From: Phytophthora sp. 'mugwort'
Taxonomy: Eukaryota; Oomycota; Peronosporomycetes; Peronosporales; Peronosporaceae
Direction: 5' to 3'
DNA: 64,000 bases
NCBI GenBank assembly: GCA_033558025.1
Contig: JAUCEF010000012.1
Span: 620,001 to 684,000, forward strand
The notes beneath the pieces were generated by a model that was not told the origin of the DNA, ran no database searches, and saw only the letters and a program-made list of their open reading frames with translations. The position numbers and the translations under genes are program-made. Positions 1 through 10,990 of this stretch are shown here, in pieces. How positions within the stretch are numbered: position 1 is the stretch's first letter; each line of letters starts with the position of its first letter.

Positions 1-580
1 TGTCTAGCTCTACTTACACACGACGCGGTAGCGCTGCTCCACACTCTTCAACCGCAGCAGCGAGGCCAGCACAGCCTCGTCTAAAGCGGCCCCAGCGCAC
101 ATGCGCTGGATCTCCTGCGCAGCCGGATCAATATCTGCAGCGTCCGTCATCGACTCGATGCTGCCGCAGTTTGCGTTGGTAGCGCGCGTACAGGCTGCGG
201 ATCGCAACTCTGCCGGCAGCCACTACTGCGGCAGAGCTCTCTTCGCCATACGCGACCTGATTAGACTCTTCAGCGTCCTCTCGTACAGCTCAACAAGCCG
301 CTCCACCGGCTCTAGCACCAAGAGCACCCGGAACAGCAGCGCACACTTGCGGTCACAGAGAATTCCGCCTTGTTCGCGCCCACGAAGTCCGTTTTCTACT
401 TCGCCACGTACGCAGTGTTGGTGTTGCGCACGCGCTCCGCTCTGGTCCATGATACGAATGTCATCTCATCCTAGCCCATGAGACCTTTGCCCGTCTTGTA
501 CATGGCGTCTGCGTCCGCCGCAGCTTTCACGCTTGTGGTGCTAAAGTCTTCATGAAATCACAAACCGGTATGCCTGTGCT
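1..580 (-). pseudogene. Decayed coding remnant, family not recognised
   Basis: On the minus strand several frames carry protein-like stretches broken by stops and shifts. One frame (about 450 to 10) reads 75 codons, one stop at 223-225, then 65 more codons ending at 10; it contains LFRVLLVLEPVERLVELYER and an Ala/Leu-rich tail. An overlapping frame reads FVGANKAEFSVTAS with stops on both sides. The three pieces follow one another like one protein with at least one frameshift and two stops. I do not recognise a family. It is most likely the decayed end of a gene or element running in from the left, but non-coding sequence with chance open frames is possible. Confidence 0.3.
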
Positions 581-804
581 GTACCGGTATCAATTTCCCA
601 CTTTTTCCAACTGGGCGAGTGGGAACGCCCACTGGTCATCTCAGGTAAAAAGGGACAAAACGTGTTTTATTGCCATCCCTAGGCTGATGCCAGACATCAG
701 CCTTTTTTGGGGAGTGTAACGTATTTTCCCGAATAAAGTACCCCTCACAATTGAATACGCTTCTGAATGTGGCAAAGGAGAGAGCACGCTGGAAATGAAA
801 ATTA

Positions 805-1086
805 TTAAGTCTTCTCAAATCGTATGGCTCTTCTGATTAACGCGTTGGAAACCTCGGATCGTGTGTAATACCGCATAATGCTTTTGATTGGCAAGATAGA
901 CCATGGAATCTTAAGTGCGTCCGCCACTTCTAGCACCCTATTTTGTAACATGAAAGCTGGCACCGGCACACCCTGGTCCCGTAGTGATCGGACCAACAGC
1001 TGGAAGAAATGTTGCTGTTCCAAGAGGCCGAATTCTGCGAGCGGCGGCACTCGATGTGTCGGCGGACTGCTTCTCGACGTGCTCAC
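805..1086 (-). pseudogene. pogo-like transposase N-terminal (HTH) fragment
   Basis: A 93-codon minus-strand frame with the pattern LLVRSLRDQGVPVPAFMLQ followed by VLEVADALKIP. This resembles the CENP-B/Tc5-type helix-turn-helix region at the start of pogo-family (DDE_1) transposases in oomycetes. The matching catalytic region lies further right on the opposite strand, so the two are not one collinear gene. It is either a fragment of a second copy or the product of a local inversion. The family call rests on the motif only. Confidence 0.45.
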
Positions 1087-1449
1087 TCTTCTCTCATAAA
1101 TAGACCGACTTTCCCTTCGTCTCTAGCTGTTTCCCGACTAAATCTGGATAGAACTTCGCTAACGTTGCTGACATGTTGTGTCTGGTTTTGAAGTCGTTGA
1201 TAAAATGCTAACTTGATGTCGTATGGCTCGGTGTGGCGCTTCAACTACCACACAGGGGCTCCTTACCCATAGTACAGCGTTGCCGTTCGGGTCGTGAACG
1301 AGTAATGCTCGCCATCGCGCTTGCTGGAGTGCAGTGACGGAGTGCACTGAATGGTGGTGGCAGCCGCAAGACTGGTACACTAACGGTACAGTCGAATAAA
1401 ATAAGTAGTTTTCACCAGTGCAATCCGTTGTGATTTAATTGTCTGCTGT

Positions 1450-2471
1450 GTGATGTCGGATATAAGAAGTTGTCGGGCAAAATACAACTTTCGACGAGGG
1501 TTCATTCGACATCACGCCCTATCGTTTCGCCGCAACACACGACAAGACCACATTGCACCGCCCGACGCAATGGTTATAGCCGCAGAATTCAAGCAGAAAG
1601 TGCGGGCACGAATGGCTGATCTGGGCGTAGATCTTGTGTTCAACGCCGACCAGACTGCCGTGTTCTCTGAATACGTACCCAAGACTACTCTCTCCGCCAA
1701 TGGGTCCAAGACCGTGCGGGTTTGTAGCGGAGGTAAGGACAAGGATCGAGATCGCGTCATGCTGCTTGGGGGTTCTCGTGGTGATAATTATCCCCAGTAT
1801 ATCTTTTGCCAAGGTACAGTATCCCCGTCGAAAGTGCCGGCAACGAACGAGGACAACATCCGTCGGCGTCAAGGCTTCGGCATCTACATCTGGCTAGAGG
1901 TGAAGGAGCTACAGCGGCAGGGCAAAGAGGTGATGCACGGCAATACCGCGGTTGGTGGAATGAATGCTTGTCCGTAGCCTTTTTGGGCACCATTTGGTGG
2001 TCGTGCCAACATGTCAAAACCTGTCCTGCTGATGTGGGACAGTCTGTCCTCAACTGGACACCCGCAGTCCAAGCATGTGCCGACCGCCTCAACGTGGAGC
2101 TCATCAAGGTGCCTCCAGGCTGTACGGCTGTTTGTCAGCCAGCTGACATTAGCAAGACGGCCCGCTGAAGGTTCGCCTCCGCGTTCGATAGGTAGAGAAC
2201 TTGTGTCAGCAGCTAAGGTCCCCGCGAGAAGACGGAGCGACGTTCAAGCTGGTTGCACCGAAACGAAGGGTGTAGCGAATTGGGTGATCGAGGCTTGGGA
2301 GACCCTTCCAGCAAACGTTATCAAGAGCGGCTTCGCTTATCTAACGCTGAGCGACGCATGCGATGTTCCCCCACCTCCATTCGATAGAAGCCCGGCTGTT
2401 TCAGCTAACGATGTTGTATCTCTGTTAGAGACCGCTGAGACGATAGACACACAAATTGGTCAGGTCTCAGC
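1450..2471 (+). pseudogene. pogo-like DDE_1 transposase, degenerate
   Basis: The catalytic core of a pogo/CENP-B (DDE_1) transposase is recognisable across three frames. The first frame (1450-1977) has LGVDLVFNADQTAVFSEYVP and later GSKTVRV, the first-aspartate block. A second frame (from 2011) has KPVLLMWDSLSS, the block of the second aspartate. A third frame (to 2168) has IKVPPGCTAVCQPADISKT, the conserved block before the third acidic residue. The C-terminal part (2250-2460) has WVIEAWETLPANVIKSGF. Frameshifts separate these blocks and the protein cannot be made in one piece. The element ends where a Copia 3' fragment begins at about 2472. Confidence 0.75.
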
Positions 2472-2727
2472 TGCAATTATAAGATAAGATTTGAAAATAT
2501 AATAAGATTCAGAGGAGTGTGCAAGCCGTAGTGGGAGTGTTATGCCATTGTGATTGGTCATAATATATGATGAGGTATAGCCCAAAGGAGCAGGCGTGCA
2601 CACTCATTAAAAAAAACTATGATGAGTGATGTGGTAGGGTGACTGGAGGACGATATGACTGGGGCAACCGCCCCAGCCACACCGTCCTCCTCACTTCAAA
2701 ACTGACGGCCTAAACTACAAGCTAACA
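2472..2727 (+). repeat. Copia 3' end: short internal piece plus 3' LTR (2538-2727)
   Basis: Bases 2538-2727 (190 bp) begin TGTTATGCC and end GCTAACA. They match, in inverse orientation, the LTRs at 13119-13312 and 18365-18554. The 66 bp before it match the internal side of the 13119-13312 LTR and end in a purine-rich GTGGGAG, a plausible polypurine tract, so this is a 3' LTR on the plus strand. Upstream the Copia body is missing. Downstream the next five bases are GCCAC and the sequence runs straight into GAPDH coding sequence. The same GCCAC precedes the 5' LTR at 18.55 kb. An internal hairpin (about 2644-2690) is conserved with the other copies. Confidence 0.85.
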
Positions 2728-3120
2728 GCCACCCTACGGGCGTGTTCAAGATAACGAAGAAGACCAAGGCTCACATTGAGGGCTGCTACAAGAAGGTGGT
2801 ATTCCATGCGTCGCTAAGGACGTCACACCGATGTGCGTGGTAGACATGAAAGCACAAGAAGTACAACGGCTCAACGCACACGTGTCTTGCACGATGAACC
2901 GCCTTGCGTCCTTGACCAATGATGGCATCCTGATGAAGACGGTAATACGGCGGCTACGCAGATTCCTGTGGACGGCTCTACCAAGGACGACAAGGGCTGG
3001 CGCGACGGTCGTGGCTGCGGCCAGAACATCATCTCTCGTCAACGGGTGCCGCTAAGACCGTGGGCAAAATGCTACTGGTCCTGAACGGCATGCTGACGGC
3101 ATGGCGTTCCGCGTACCGAC
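2728..3120 (+). pseudogene. GAPDH pseudogene, central part
   Basis: Translation with a few frame changes gives a colinear match to glyceraldehyde-3-phosphate dehydrogenase: PTGVFKITKKTKAHIEG, KKVVFHASL, HEKYNGS-like residues, the active-site region recalled as SCTMNRLASLTNDGI (standard SCTTNCLAPLAKVINDxFGI), then DDKGWRDGRGCGQNII, AAKTVGKMLLVLNGMLT and AFRVPTP. The catalytic second Cys of the SCTTNC block is replaced and stops are present, so it is dead. It starts abruptly at the LTR end and the family match fades after the VPTP block. Its missing left neighbour lies at 18555-18660 on the minus strand. Confidence 0.85.
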
Positions 3121-3554
3121 GCCTGAGAAAGAGCCCATCTTTCTCAGACGATATACAGTAATCGTTCACTTTAACTTCATCACGGCTATGCCGTTCTTGC
3201 AGATCGAGCAAGCGCATTGCCCATTATTAATAGGATGGAGATGTCACGACTGCGACATACCAAAAGATGAAGGTTAGCGGTCATTGGATCATTGCTTTTA
3301 ATTTATCACACTCATGAAGGTATTCGCTTTGAATTCGGGGCCGGAAGGAAGAATACTAGGTAGAGCAAGGTTGGCCAGCATATGGAAGTGACGTTCTCCC
3401 ATTGAAATCGGTTGCATCCTGTAGCTTTTTTGGTTTTAGCCCCTATTGGATAAAAATCATCCCAAGAACAGTGCTGCAAATTTGCTCGGTTTGAGGGCAC
3501 TGGTGATAAATATCCCTTCTTTTTATTACAATGTGCTTGGACAGGAGTATAGAG

Positions 3555-3690
3555 ATTTCACACCAGAGGTTTGGAGATCAACACCAGAAATATGTGTTAC
3601 ATCACCAGAGATTTGGGTGGGAACACTCACCCGAGTTTGTGGCAAACTCATCAGAAATCTGGGGAGCATCACCAGACAACACTACCGTAC
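3555..3690 (+). repeat. Degenerate subterminal repeats (CACCAGARATTTGG-like)
   Basis: Five to six spaced copies of a motif near CACCAGAGATTTGG occur every 20-30 bp just inside the hAT terminus. Subterminal repeats of this kind are typical transposase-binding sites in hAT elements; that role is inferred here. Confidence 0.5.
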
Positions 3691-3905
3691 TCATGACCAG
3701 CGATCGAAAAAAAATAATCAAAATACAATATATTCTGCATTGTATTGACGGAATAACTTATTATTGAGAAATCGCCCGATCCGTAAAATATCTAATTGGA
3801 CCAGGAATAATAGTATTTATCTCCAACATTGCTCTATTAGGGGAGCCAACATTGGTTGGTTCTCGGTGGACCCAAAGCTCAAGCAGTCCCGATACTTGAG
3901 GTCCT

Positions 3906-5442
3906 TTGCATCATTCTCGAACTTGCAAGCGTCCAGCCACCATATCCTCCAAGGCTCTCTGCAACTTTTTCTTCGCTTCCTGCGGCGACGGCGTCTTCAA
4001 GTGCAAGAGCTGCGACACCACGCGCAAGCAGACCACACGCACAGGTTATTCGAATCTAATGAGCCATCTCGTCGCCAAGGACCCGGATCATGCTGAGATC
4101 TTCACTGCTAGTCAGCACCCACTCCCCGGCACGCTAGCGCGACACGGCTTCGTCGACGAGAAGACGATGGAGATCTACAAGTAGATGGAGTGGGTTGTCA
4201 TGCGAAACCACGCTCTTGCTGAGGTCGACAACCCACTTACCCGATCGATGTCGCGTCTCCAATCGATCTCATCGAAGACCCTGCTACGCTACATCACCCA
4301 TGTGTCAAGAAACGTCGGCACCAAGCTTGCTAGTCGCATGGAGGACTGCTTTGGGCTCATGTTCGACGGGTAGACGGACCGATGCACTTTGTGGCGATCT
4401 ACGCAGTGTATGCCAAGAACGAAAAGCGTGAGCAGCCACTGTTGGCAATCTCGCCAGCGAGGACGGCCAGACCGCGGACGCTCATATCGAGATGATCGAG
4501 AATGTGCTCGGGGTCTACCACAAGCGACTTGACATGATCCAGTTTTGTGTGGGCGACAACTGCATCACGAACCAAGCGATTGCGACGCGTCTGTCGGTGC
4601 CCCTTGTCGGATGTGCGAGCCGTCGCTTTAACCTCGCCGTGGCACGCTTCATCGCCGAACATAAGGGCATCGTGGACGAGGTTCAAGCTCTCTGCGTTCA
4701 GCTTCGCACGCCCAGCAACCACGCCCAGCTTATGAAGCATACCGAGCTAAAGGCGAAGAAGGCAAACCTCACACGCTGGTCGTCTACGTACAAGATGCTC
4801 GCTCGATACCTTGATATTCGGGATGCTGCAAACATGGTCTCCAGTGTAGAGGATCCGGTTCCTAGCCCAAGCACCCATCGGAAAATTGTTCAGCTCACCA
4901 GCCAGTTGAAAGAACTCGACAGCGTGTGCGCCCAGCTGCAGAGCGAGCAATGCTCGTTGGCGGATGTGCGCGTACTCTTCGACGGTGTGATGGCCAAGTA
5001 TCCGTCGATGGCGGCGTACTTGAATTCGGACGCACGCCTCGTCCACTCACCAGAGTTTGAGAATGCGGTTATCAAGCTCCTTCGTGACCAGCGTCGCTCA
5101 GCCGCCGACGGGCGGGCAACTAGTCGGTTCGAGCTACCAGCGGTACAGCCAACAACGACGAAGCGCGCCAAGGGGAACGTTGCTGCTGTCCTTCTCCGCC
5201 AACCGAAGCGTCCGTGCATGGCCACTACGGTTACGCACCAGGACACTGTGCGTTTAGTTCCCCCGACCAGTAACCGGGTTGAGCGACTTTTCTCCCTGTG
5301 CAAGCTGGTGATGGCGTCAAAGCGCGGTCGTCTTCTTCCGGCTCATTTCGAGATGATTGTGTTTCTTCGTGCCAACCGTGCTCTCTGGAGCTACAACTCG
5401 CTTGCTAACTGTGAGAGTGAGGTCGCCGAGCATTACAACTAG
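3906..5442 (+). pseudogene. hAT transposase (BED zinc finger to hAT dimerisation domain)
   Basis: The N-terminal part has a BED-type zinc-finger pattern (CKSCDTTRKQ followed by SNLMSHLVAKDPDH). It runs to a stop at 4182, a second segment runs to a stop near 4371, and a frame change leads into a 316-codon segment (4492-5442). That last segment holds [20 protein letters not shown] and [16 protein letters not shown], and ends with [20 protein letters not shown] plus [18 protein letters not shown], the hAT C-terminal dimerisation block. At least two stops and one frameshift break the gene. The order of blocks and the C-terminal motif make the family assignment firm. Confidence 0.8.
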
Positions 5443-5843
5443 AGCACAAGTAACACGGTAGCTAGCAAACCGAATGGTAAAACACGTGATTCATCTAGTT
5501 AATAAAAGACTGTCCCTCTCCTTCACAGTCATGATTCACCCCTCAGCATGCCCTCGGGGAATAAATTCCCAAGCACAACGCCTACGATCCATCATGGACC
5601 CAAACACGCGGTAGCTAACCCGAGTCGGAGGTATATCTCTTACTAATCTCAAAAGCGTGATTTGTCTAAGTGTTTTACTTGGGACACACATCGATACCCA
5701 CAAAAATTACATACCGGTACAACGGGATACTATTACGGATATTACTGAATAATTATTATTGCGACATCGGGTATTGCCCTTATTATTATTGCTTTGTCGA
5801 GCCTCCCAATCAATTTTTATACTGAATTGTCCGATCGCTGCTC

Positions 5844-6885
5844 ATGACCATTACCCACATATGCGCTGCAACATATAACAGCTCCCATATTTTGTGTGTA
5901 TTACAGGGTCGTTCCCGCTGGAATAGACGTCACTACCAAGTTTTCCGAGCGCATACGATGGATCACGTCTCTCGCGAAGGCGAACAGCATGGCGCTAGTC
6001 GAATGGTACGCATACGAAAGGCTAACTGCTGTTGTGTTGAACAGGTTAAGGTGGATACAGAGCAAGTCACACTGAACAACAGGGCTCGTCGTTCGTGGAT
6101 AGAAGCGAGAAACTCATTCAATGAAGCGGATGTATCCGATTCAGAACTCCAACTGAAGCGGATGTATGAATGAGTTTCTCGCTTTTTTTCCCAAAATCAT
6201 TCGGCAGAAGAACGATCCTGAAAGGTGCCAACTCGACCATCTGGCCCATGACGAGGATGATCAGCTTTTGATAAACCACAATATGCGCAGGGTCATCACT
6301 AAGTGCAAGTCAAATCGATGCATAGACAGCGGTGTACCATGTCAATGCCGATATAAGACTCTGGTGTGCGAGTTAAGCCAATTGGCCAGTGTGTTCGTTG
6401 AAGGAAAACACGTCATGGTGGAACCTTCGGCGGATTCACCTAAGACAGCGCGGCTCACGGCCCCCATGATCGAATTTCTTGAAGAGCGCCTAGGTGAAGA
6501 TGCTGCATTGAAAACTGTTGATTTGTTCGGTTGATTGGTGAAGAAAGTGAATTCCCACGTCATGAATGGTCCTCCGCCACTTCTTTCTCAAGTCCAAGAA
6601 CACGTGAAAAAGTGGCGCAAGAGGAATAAACGTGATGCCATGCAGCCTGCCATTGATATCTGTGCAAGCTCTATGTACGACGGTGCTGCAAACGTGGCCA
6701 ATTCAGGCAATAGGTTGCTAGTGCTGTGTGACACCAATATGGAAGGGACCGAGCTTATTCCTGACCTAGGTAATGGATCGGCTGTGGCGCCCTTTCGAAT
6801 TGAGCTTACGTGCTTTTTGTTGCTGGACATGTATGTTGCTATCCAACGAGATGCGCGCTGAACGATTTTATTTCACATTGATAGC
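5844..6885 (+). pseudogene. Mutator-like (MULE) transposase N-terminal region, truncated
   Basis: Three consecutive plus-strand segments (5844-6173, 6166-6534, 6535-6861) form one protein with a frameshift near 6170 and a stop at 6532-6534. The last segment has PAIDICASSMYDGAANVANS, LVLCDTNMEGTELIPDLGNG and FRIELTCFLLLDMY, then a frame change into a short RFYF-like block. This resembles the region just before the catalytic domain of oomycete MULE-type transposases. The catalytic region is absent because the sequence passes straight into an oppositely oriented Copia at about 6870. A direct repeat, AAACTCATTCAATGAAGCGG and a shorter echo about 45 bp later, lies at the frameshift. Confidence 0.4.
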
Positions 6886-9405
6886 CCGCACAGTATCGTT
6901 AAGCAGCGACACCCAGTGTTTGTGTTTTGCATTTCCGACTGCTGCGGAAAGTTCTTCCCACTCGTGTAAGTTTGCACCTCCCAGCGTACCGGGACGGACA
7001 TCGCTCTGGTTGCGCGCTCTCCATGTCATGTCCGACGCGTCGTTCTCAATGCCTTCCATAGGTTCCGCCACCGTGGGTTGCCGCTCCACCGGTGCCAGCG
7101 TGACTGCACCGTCAGCGTCGTTGCTGACATAAGACCGTTCCGTTCTGAGCCGGTTGGTCTCATAGATACCGTCTACCTCACTCTCGTCCAGTTTCACAGA
7201 GCGTGTCACCTTGACCTTAGAAGCGTCCAATTCAAACACGCGGTACCCCCTTGACGTTCTCAGCGTATCAGAGGAGCATGCACCTGAAGCTCTTGGGTTT
7301 CAGCTTCGTCCTTTTCGCCTTTCGATGTGAGCGTACCATGCGACCCAAAGACGCGTTGGTGATCCAGTGTAAGCTTTACCTTGAAACTTAGCCCATATGG
7401 TGTCACCGTTCTGGGCTGCGTGTTCGTGGAACGGTTAATAAGGTACACCGATGTACTTACTGCTTCAGCCCACCATTCCGTTGTAACGCTCTTGTAGTGT
7501 AGCATACTCCGAGCCTTTTCCATGCTGGTACGGTCCATCCGTTCTGCCACCCCATTCTGCTTAGGGCTTACGGTACGGTCCGTTGGTGCATGATACCGTT
7601 CCTGGTATAGATCCGCGACCCCACCTCGCTCATAAACTCCGTTCCTTTGTCCAACCGGAAGAACAAATGCTTTTCCCCCAGTGCTTCTCGCAAAATCTCA
7701 TAAACTCGTTCAGCATGGCGGCCGCCTCGCTCTTCTTCTTTAAAGAAGTAGACCACCAGGTATCGCGAATAGCTGTCCACAAACGCCAGGACATACTTGG
7801 CACCGCTTCGATGGCGTACTCATTGGTCCTATCACATCTATGTGTACAAGCTCCAGAACGCGCGATGTCTTCCATCTGCAACGGTTCGGGAACGATGCCA
7901 CCGTCTGCTTCCCTTCATGCATCCGCCACACAAAGTCTGGAATCCTTGCCCCACAGCCGGTATACCGTTTGTGGTACGCTGTCTCTTGGCTAATGCGTCC
8001 TTTTTGTGGTGTCCCATGCGAGCGTGTCAAAGCTCCCACCGGCTGTCAGCCCAGTGTACTGGACGAACGGTGCTTCTTCCTGGTCGCAGTCCAACACGTA
8101 CGCCTTGCCGACCTTCTTGACCAGCGCGATCGCGCTAGTGTCGCCCCAAATGATAAAGGAGGGACGCTGAAACTCCACCTTCGGTCCACGTTCTGACTGC
8201 TTCCACATCGACAGCAGCCGTCTGTCGAGACCCGGAATGTGGAGAACTTCCACCATCTTGATACGCTTCCGGTCTAGACCGAGCAGGCTTACCGTTCCTC
8301 GACCAGCCACAGTTAGCTCCTTGCCGTCCTCAATCATGGCCACGTCTTCCTACTTGAGTAGATCGGAACGGTGCGGGGTCGTGTGGGCGGTCGCACCACT
8401 GTCGATCAACCACCCGTCGAGGCGTTCCGTACCCACGGCAAATACCGCATCGTCATCACCGTCAGGGTTCCGTACCGGATAGTCCCGCTTCATGCACCCT
8501 GTTGGTTGCACTTGAAACACTTGGCTTTAAAGCCATCAGCGTTCTTCTTCGGACCGTTCCACTTGCGACCGTTACCCTTGAACCGTCCGGCGTTCAACTT
8601 GAACGTGCGTTCCATGAATGTGTATTTCTTCTCCAACCGTTCGTACTATTTCAGGAGCTTCTTCTTGACCTCGATCAGCGTGATGTCCTTCGCATTCTTG
8701 ATGATGGAAGAGATCAGCTCGTACTCGACCGGGAGGCCTCTCAGCAGCACCGTGAAATGCCGCGCTTCGTCGACGGGCTCTCTCATCGTCTGCACGCCGA
8801 CGACGAACTCGCCAAAGCGTCCAGATGCTTCGCCATGGCCGCCACGTCCTCCATCTTGAACGCATGGAGCTGGCGTGTCATCGTGACACTGTTGGGGAGA
8901 GTGGTACGGTTGTAGAACTCTGTAAGCGTTACCCACGCTTGGATGACACGCGTCGCGGAACGGATCTTCGTCTGGTGCTGGAGCTCCAAGCCTTGCGCGA
9001 TGATGCCTAGAGCCTCTGCGACGCTCACGAGCCACGCCTCCGTGACCTCACTCTCTACTTTGACGTCCTGCATATGCGCGAGCAGCCCCATCCGGGCCAG
9101 CGTTGCGCATGTTATACTCCCAGTGGATGTAGTTTCCACTTTTGAGGAGGACCTCGGCGCGCTTGGTCGTCATCTTGAGCGTTCCGGCGAGGCGTTCTTG
9201 GTCTTGTGCATCGTAGCGGGCTGCGGCTGCTAACCTGTTGAGGTGAAGCTTGAGCAGTAGGAGGCAATGCCAAAGTGAGTAGATTAAAATCCTTAAACCT
9301 GTCCCATTACTGTCTACTCCCTGTTGTCCCCTCATCGACCAATCAGAGCGCGGTTCGTGATGAACCGTTCCCGCGGTCCCATACGTGAGTGAATCACGCA
9401 AGAGC
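6868..9405 (-). mobile_element. Copia retrotransposon, 5' part only (gag, protease, integrase)
   Basis: Read from 9405 to 6868. Gag begins near 9175 with MTTKRAEVLLKSGNYIHWEY and includes a UBN2-type region with LPNSVTMTRQLHAFKMEDVA. The protease and prepol region (8343-7990) contains VEVLHIPGLDRRLLSM and KAYVLDCDQEEAPFVQYTG. The integrase (7780-7260) has FRLDKGTEFMSEVGSRIYTR, MHQRTVP and WWAEAVSTSVYLINR. Stops and frameshifts separate the pieces. The element ends in the region after the integrase; no reverse transcriptase is present. It is the same family as the element at 10.96-12.46 kb: both share gag sequence and the leader beginning AACCTGTTGAG. Confidence 0.8.
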
Positions 9406-9417
9406 GGTGTACTTCAA

Positions 9418-9741
9418 CAACTACAGCTCATCGTTACAGCATTGCCACATAAATGTGTCCATCCAATGAAGATGTACAGTCTTCGGCGGTATATAAGAGT
9501 GGGACGCAGACGGAGATGGCATAAAACACCTCGGAAGCACCACCAGCGTGCTAGCTGTGACTACCTAGGAGCGGTACGAGCATATATCGTTGATGAGAAC
9601 ACACCGTCTCCGAGTTCAACTGCAGTGTACGGCAAAGCGAGACCAACCTGCTGCTCCGTGAAAACCTGGAAGCTCCACCTCCGCGTAAGGCGTCAGATAC
9701 AGCCACATCAGGATTTTGCAGATCCTTCACATTTTCTGTGA
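9418..9741 (-). pseudogene. BT1 folate-biopterin transporter fragment
   Basis: The minus strand carries LQNPDVAVSDALRGGGASRF and, in shifted frames, VFYAISVCVPLLYT and SLDGH. These parallel the N-terminal half of the intact BT1 transporter at 47.8-49.5 kb (the block around VLPWSFKVFYGILSDCRPIY) and the longer fragment inside the inverted repeat arms, with which it shares about 300 bp of clear nucleotide similarity. Multiple frameshifts make it non-functional. Confidence 0.65.
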
Positions 9742-10076
9742 CGGGGCGCGCAACACCTTGCGCACAGGAAGTGTGACTTCCGGAGAGTATACGAACTCTC
9801 AGTGAACGGCAGTTCACAAGTCCCTGATCTGAGGGGACTGTTACCAAACTAGGAATATATATATATTTATAGGTGACCCCTTTTAATGCATCTACATAAT
9901 AACTATTAGTCACCTATAAAGAACCCTAGATGTTATCCTATTGAGTGGCTGTGAGGTATTTGTACCATATCTGTGGTACCTATCCATGACGTCATTAACG
10001 TGACGTCATAGTGATGTTGGCTACATCACTTAGGGTACTTAGACACACAAGTCACTCTTCATGTAATCCCGTTACA
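9737..10076 (+). repeat. Probable Gypsy 5' LTR
   Basis: The 340-bp segment starts TGTGACGGG and ends CCCGTTACA, imperfect inverted ends of the type seen in oomycete Gypsy LTRs, and lies just before a gag-like start. It is AT-rich in the middle (a TATA run near 9855). No second LTR of this sequence is in the window, so the boundaries rest on the ends alone. Confidence 0.5.
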
Positions 10077-10242
10077 TCCTCCCCTACTTAGGTTCAGTTT
10101 ACCGACCATCCAGGGCGAGCGAACAAAATCGCCACCTTTCACTCTCCAAGTCGAATCACATCGACTTCGCTGCGGTTGGTTTCCGCAGCCGGGTCATGCG
10201 GAAGTGCTCTTCTTCTTCTCGGCTTCCACATCAGCCTCAAGC

Positions 10243-10990
10243 ATGATCAAGACTCGGTCTGGCTGCGATGTGAAAGCGCCTGCTAAGCCCATTTCTTCCA
10301 AGCAGCAGGCTAAGAGCTCTAAGCCGTCCGGCAAAAGCACTGACGCTAAAGGATCCACCAAGGTGGCATCCAAGGTGACCCCCACGGCGCCTGAACCAAC
10401 TGAGGAGGACCCTGAGCATTTCGTGGACTATGAGGAGGACTCGGACAAGTCTCCCATGTCCTGAGGCGATAACGAAATCCCGCTCGTCAATGGGTCTGAC
10501 GGCGACCCGAGTCAGTCGGACTCGCTTGGGTCTCGTACCCCGCTGTCTAGACATAACGGCGACGATGGCGACGCGCCGAAGAATCCCGAGCGTCAGGGGA
10601 GCCCGCGCTCACCCAAGGAGGACGAAGAGAAACCTCGTTCTCCGGTCAAGAACTTGACGCTCGCTGAGGCAACTGCCTGCGTCAAGGCTGCTAAGGCTAC
10701 AACAGCCTCGGAAGTCAGCCGTAAGCGGCGGGCTGCTTCCATTCTCTGATCCGTGAATGGTATGGAACCCTCACGCTCACGAGCAAGGGCCTCATCAGTT
10801 CTTCTTCCGACGAGGAGGAAGAGGGCCAAATCGGCGGAGAGATCTCCTACGATCTCGACGGGCAGCAGTCGGAGTACCAGGCTGATCGTCGTAAGGGACT
10901 GCGAGCCCCGACCACCCGGTCGCCTGTTAAGTACTCTTCACCTGTTCGCTGGGAGACCGCCTTACGATCCCGGGTACTTTCCTCCTGAGG
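10243..10990 (+). pseudogene. Gypsy gag N-terminal fragment
   Basis: The frame from ATG 10243 begins MIKTRSGCDVKAPAKP and runs through a Lys/Ser/Pro-rich then acidic stretch (EPTEEDPEHFVDYEEDSDK) to a stop at 10464. Further acidic segments in other frames (SSDEEEEGQIGGEISYDL near 10800-10860) continue to about 10990. There the sequence changes to Copia on the opposite strand. Composition and position after an LTR suggest the disordered start of a Gypsy Gag. No capsid or zinc-knuckle region is left. Confidence 0.45.

Larger units (their letters stand above)
3472..5442 (+). mobile_element. hAT-family DNA transposon, degenerate
   Basis: A hAT-like left terminus starts CAGTGCTGCAAATTTGCTCG at 3472; related termini occur at about 18686, 37043 and (inverted) 32327. 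Degenerate short repeats follow, then a transposase-like coding region to 5442. No matching inverted terminus was found between 5442 and 5840, so the right end is either missing or too diverged to see. The 400 bp after the transposase stop are AT-rich and hold no gene that I can support. Confidence 0.6.
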
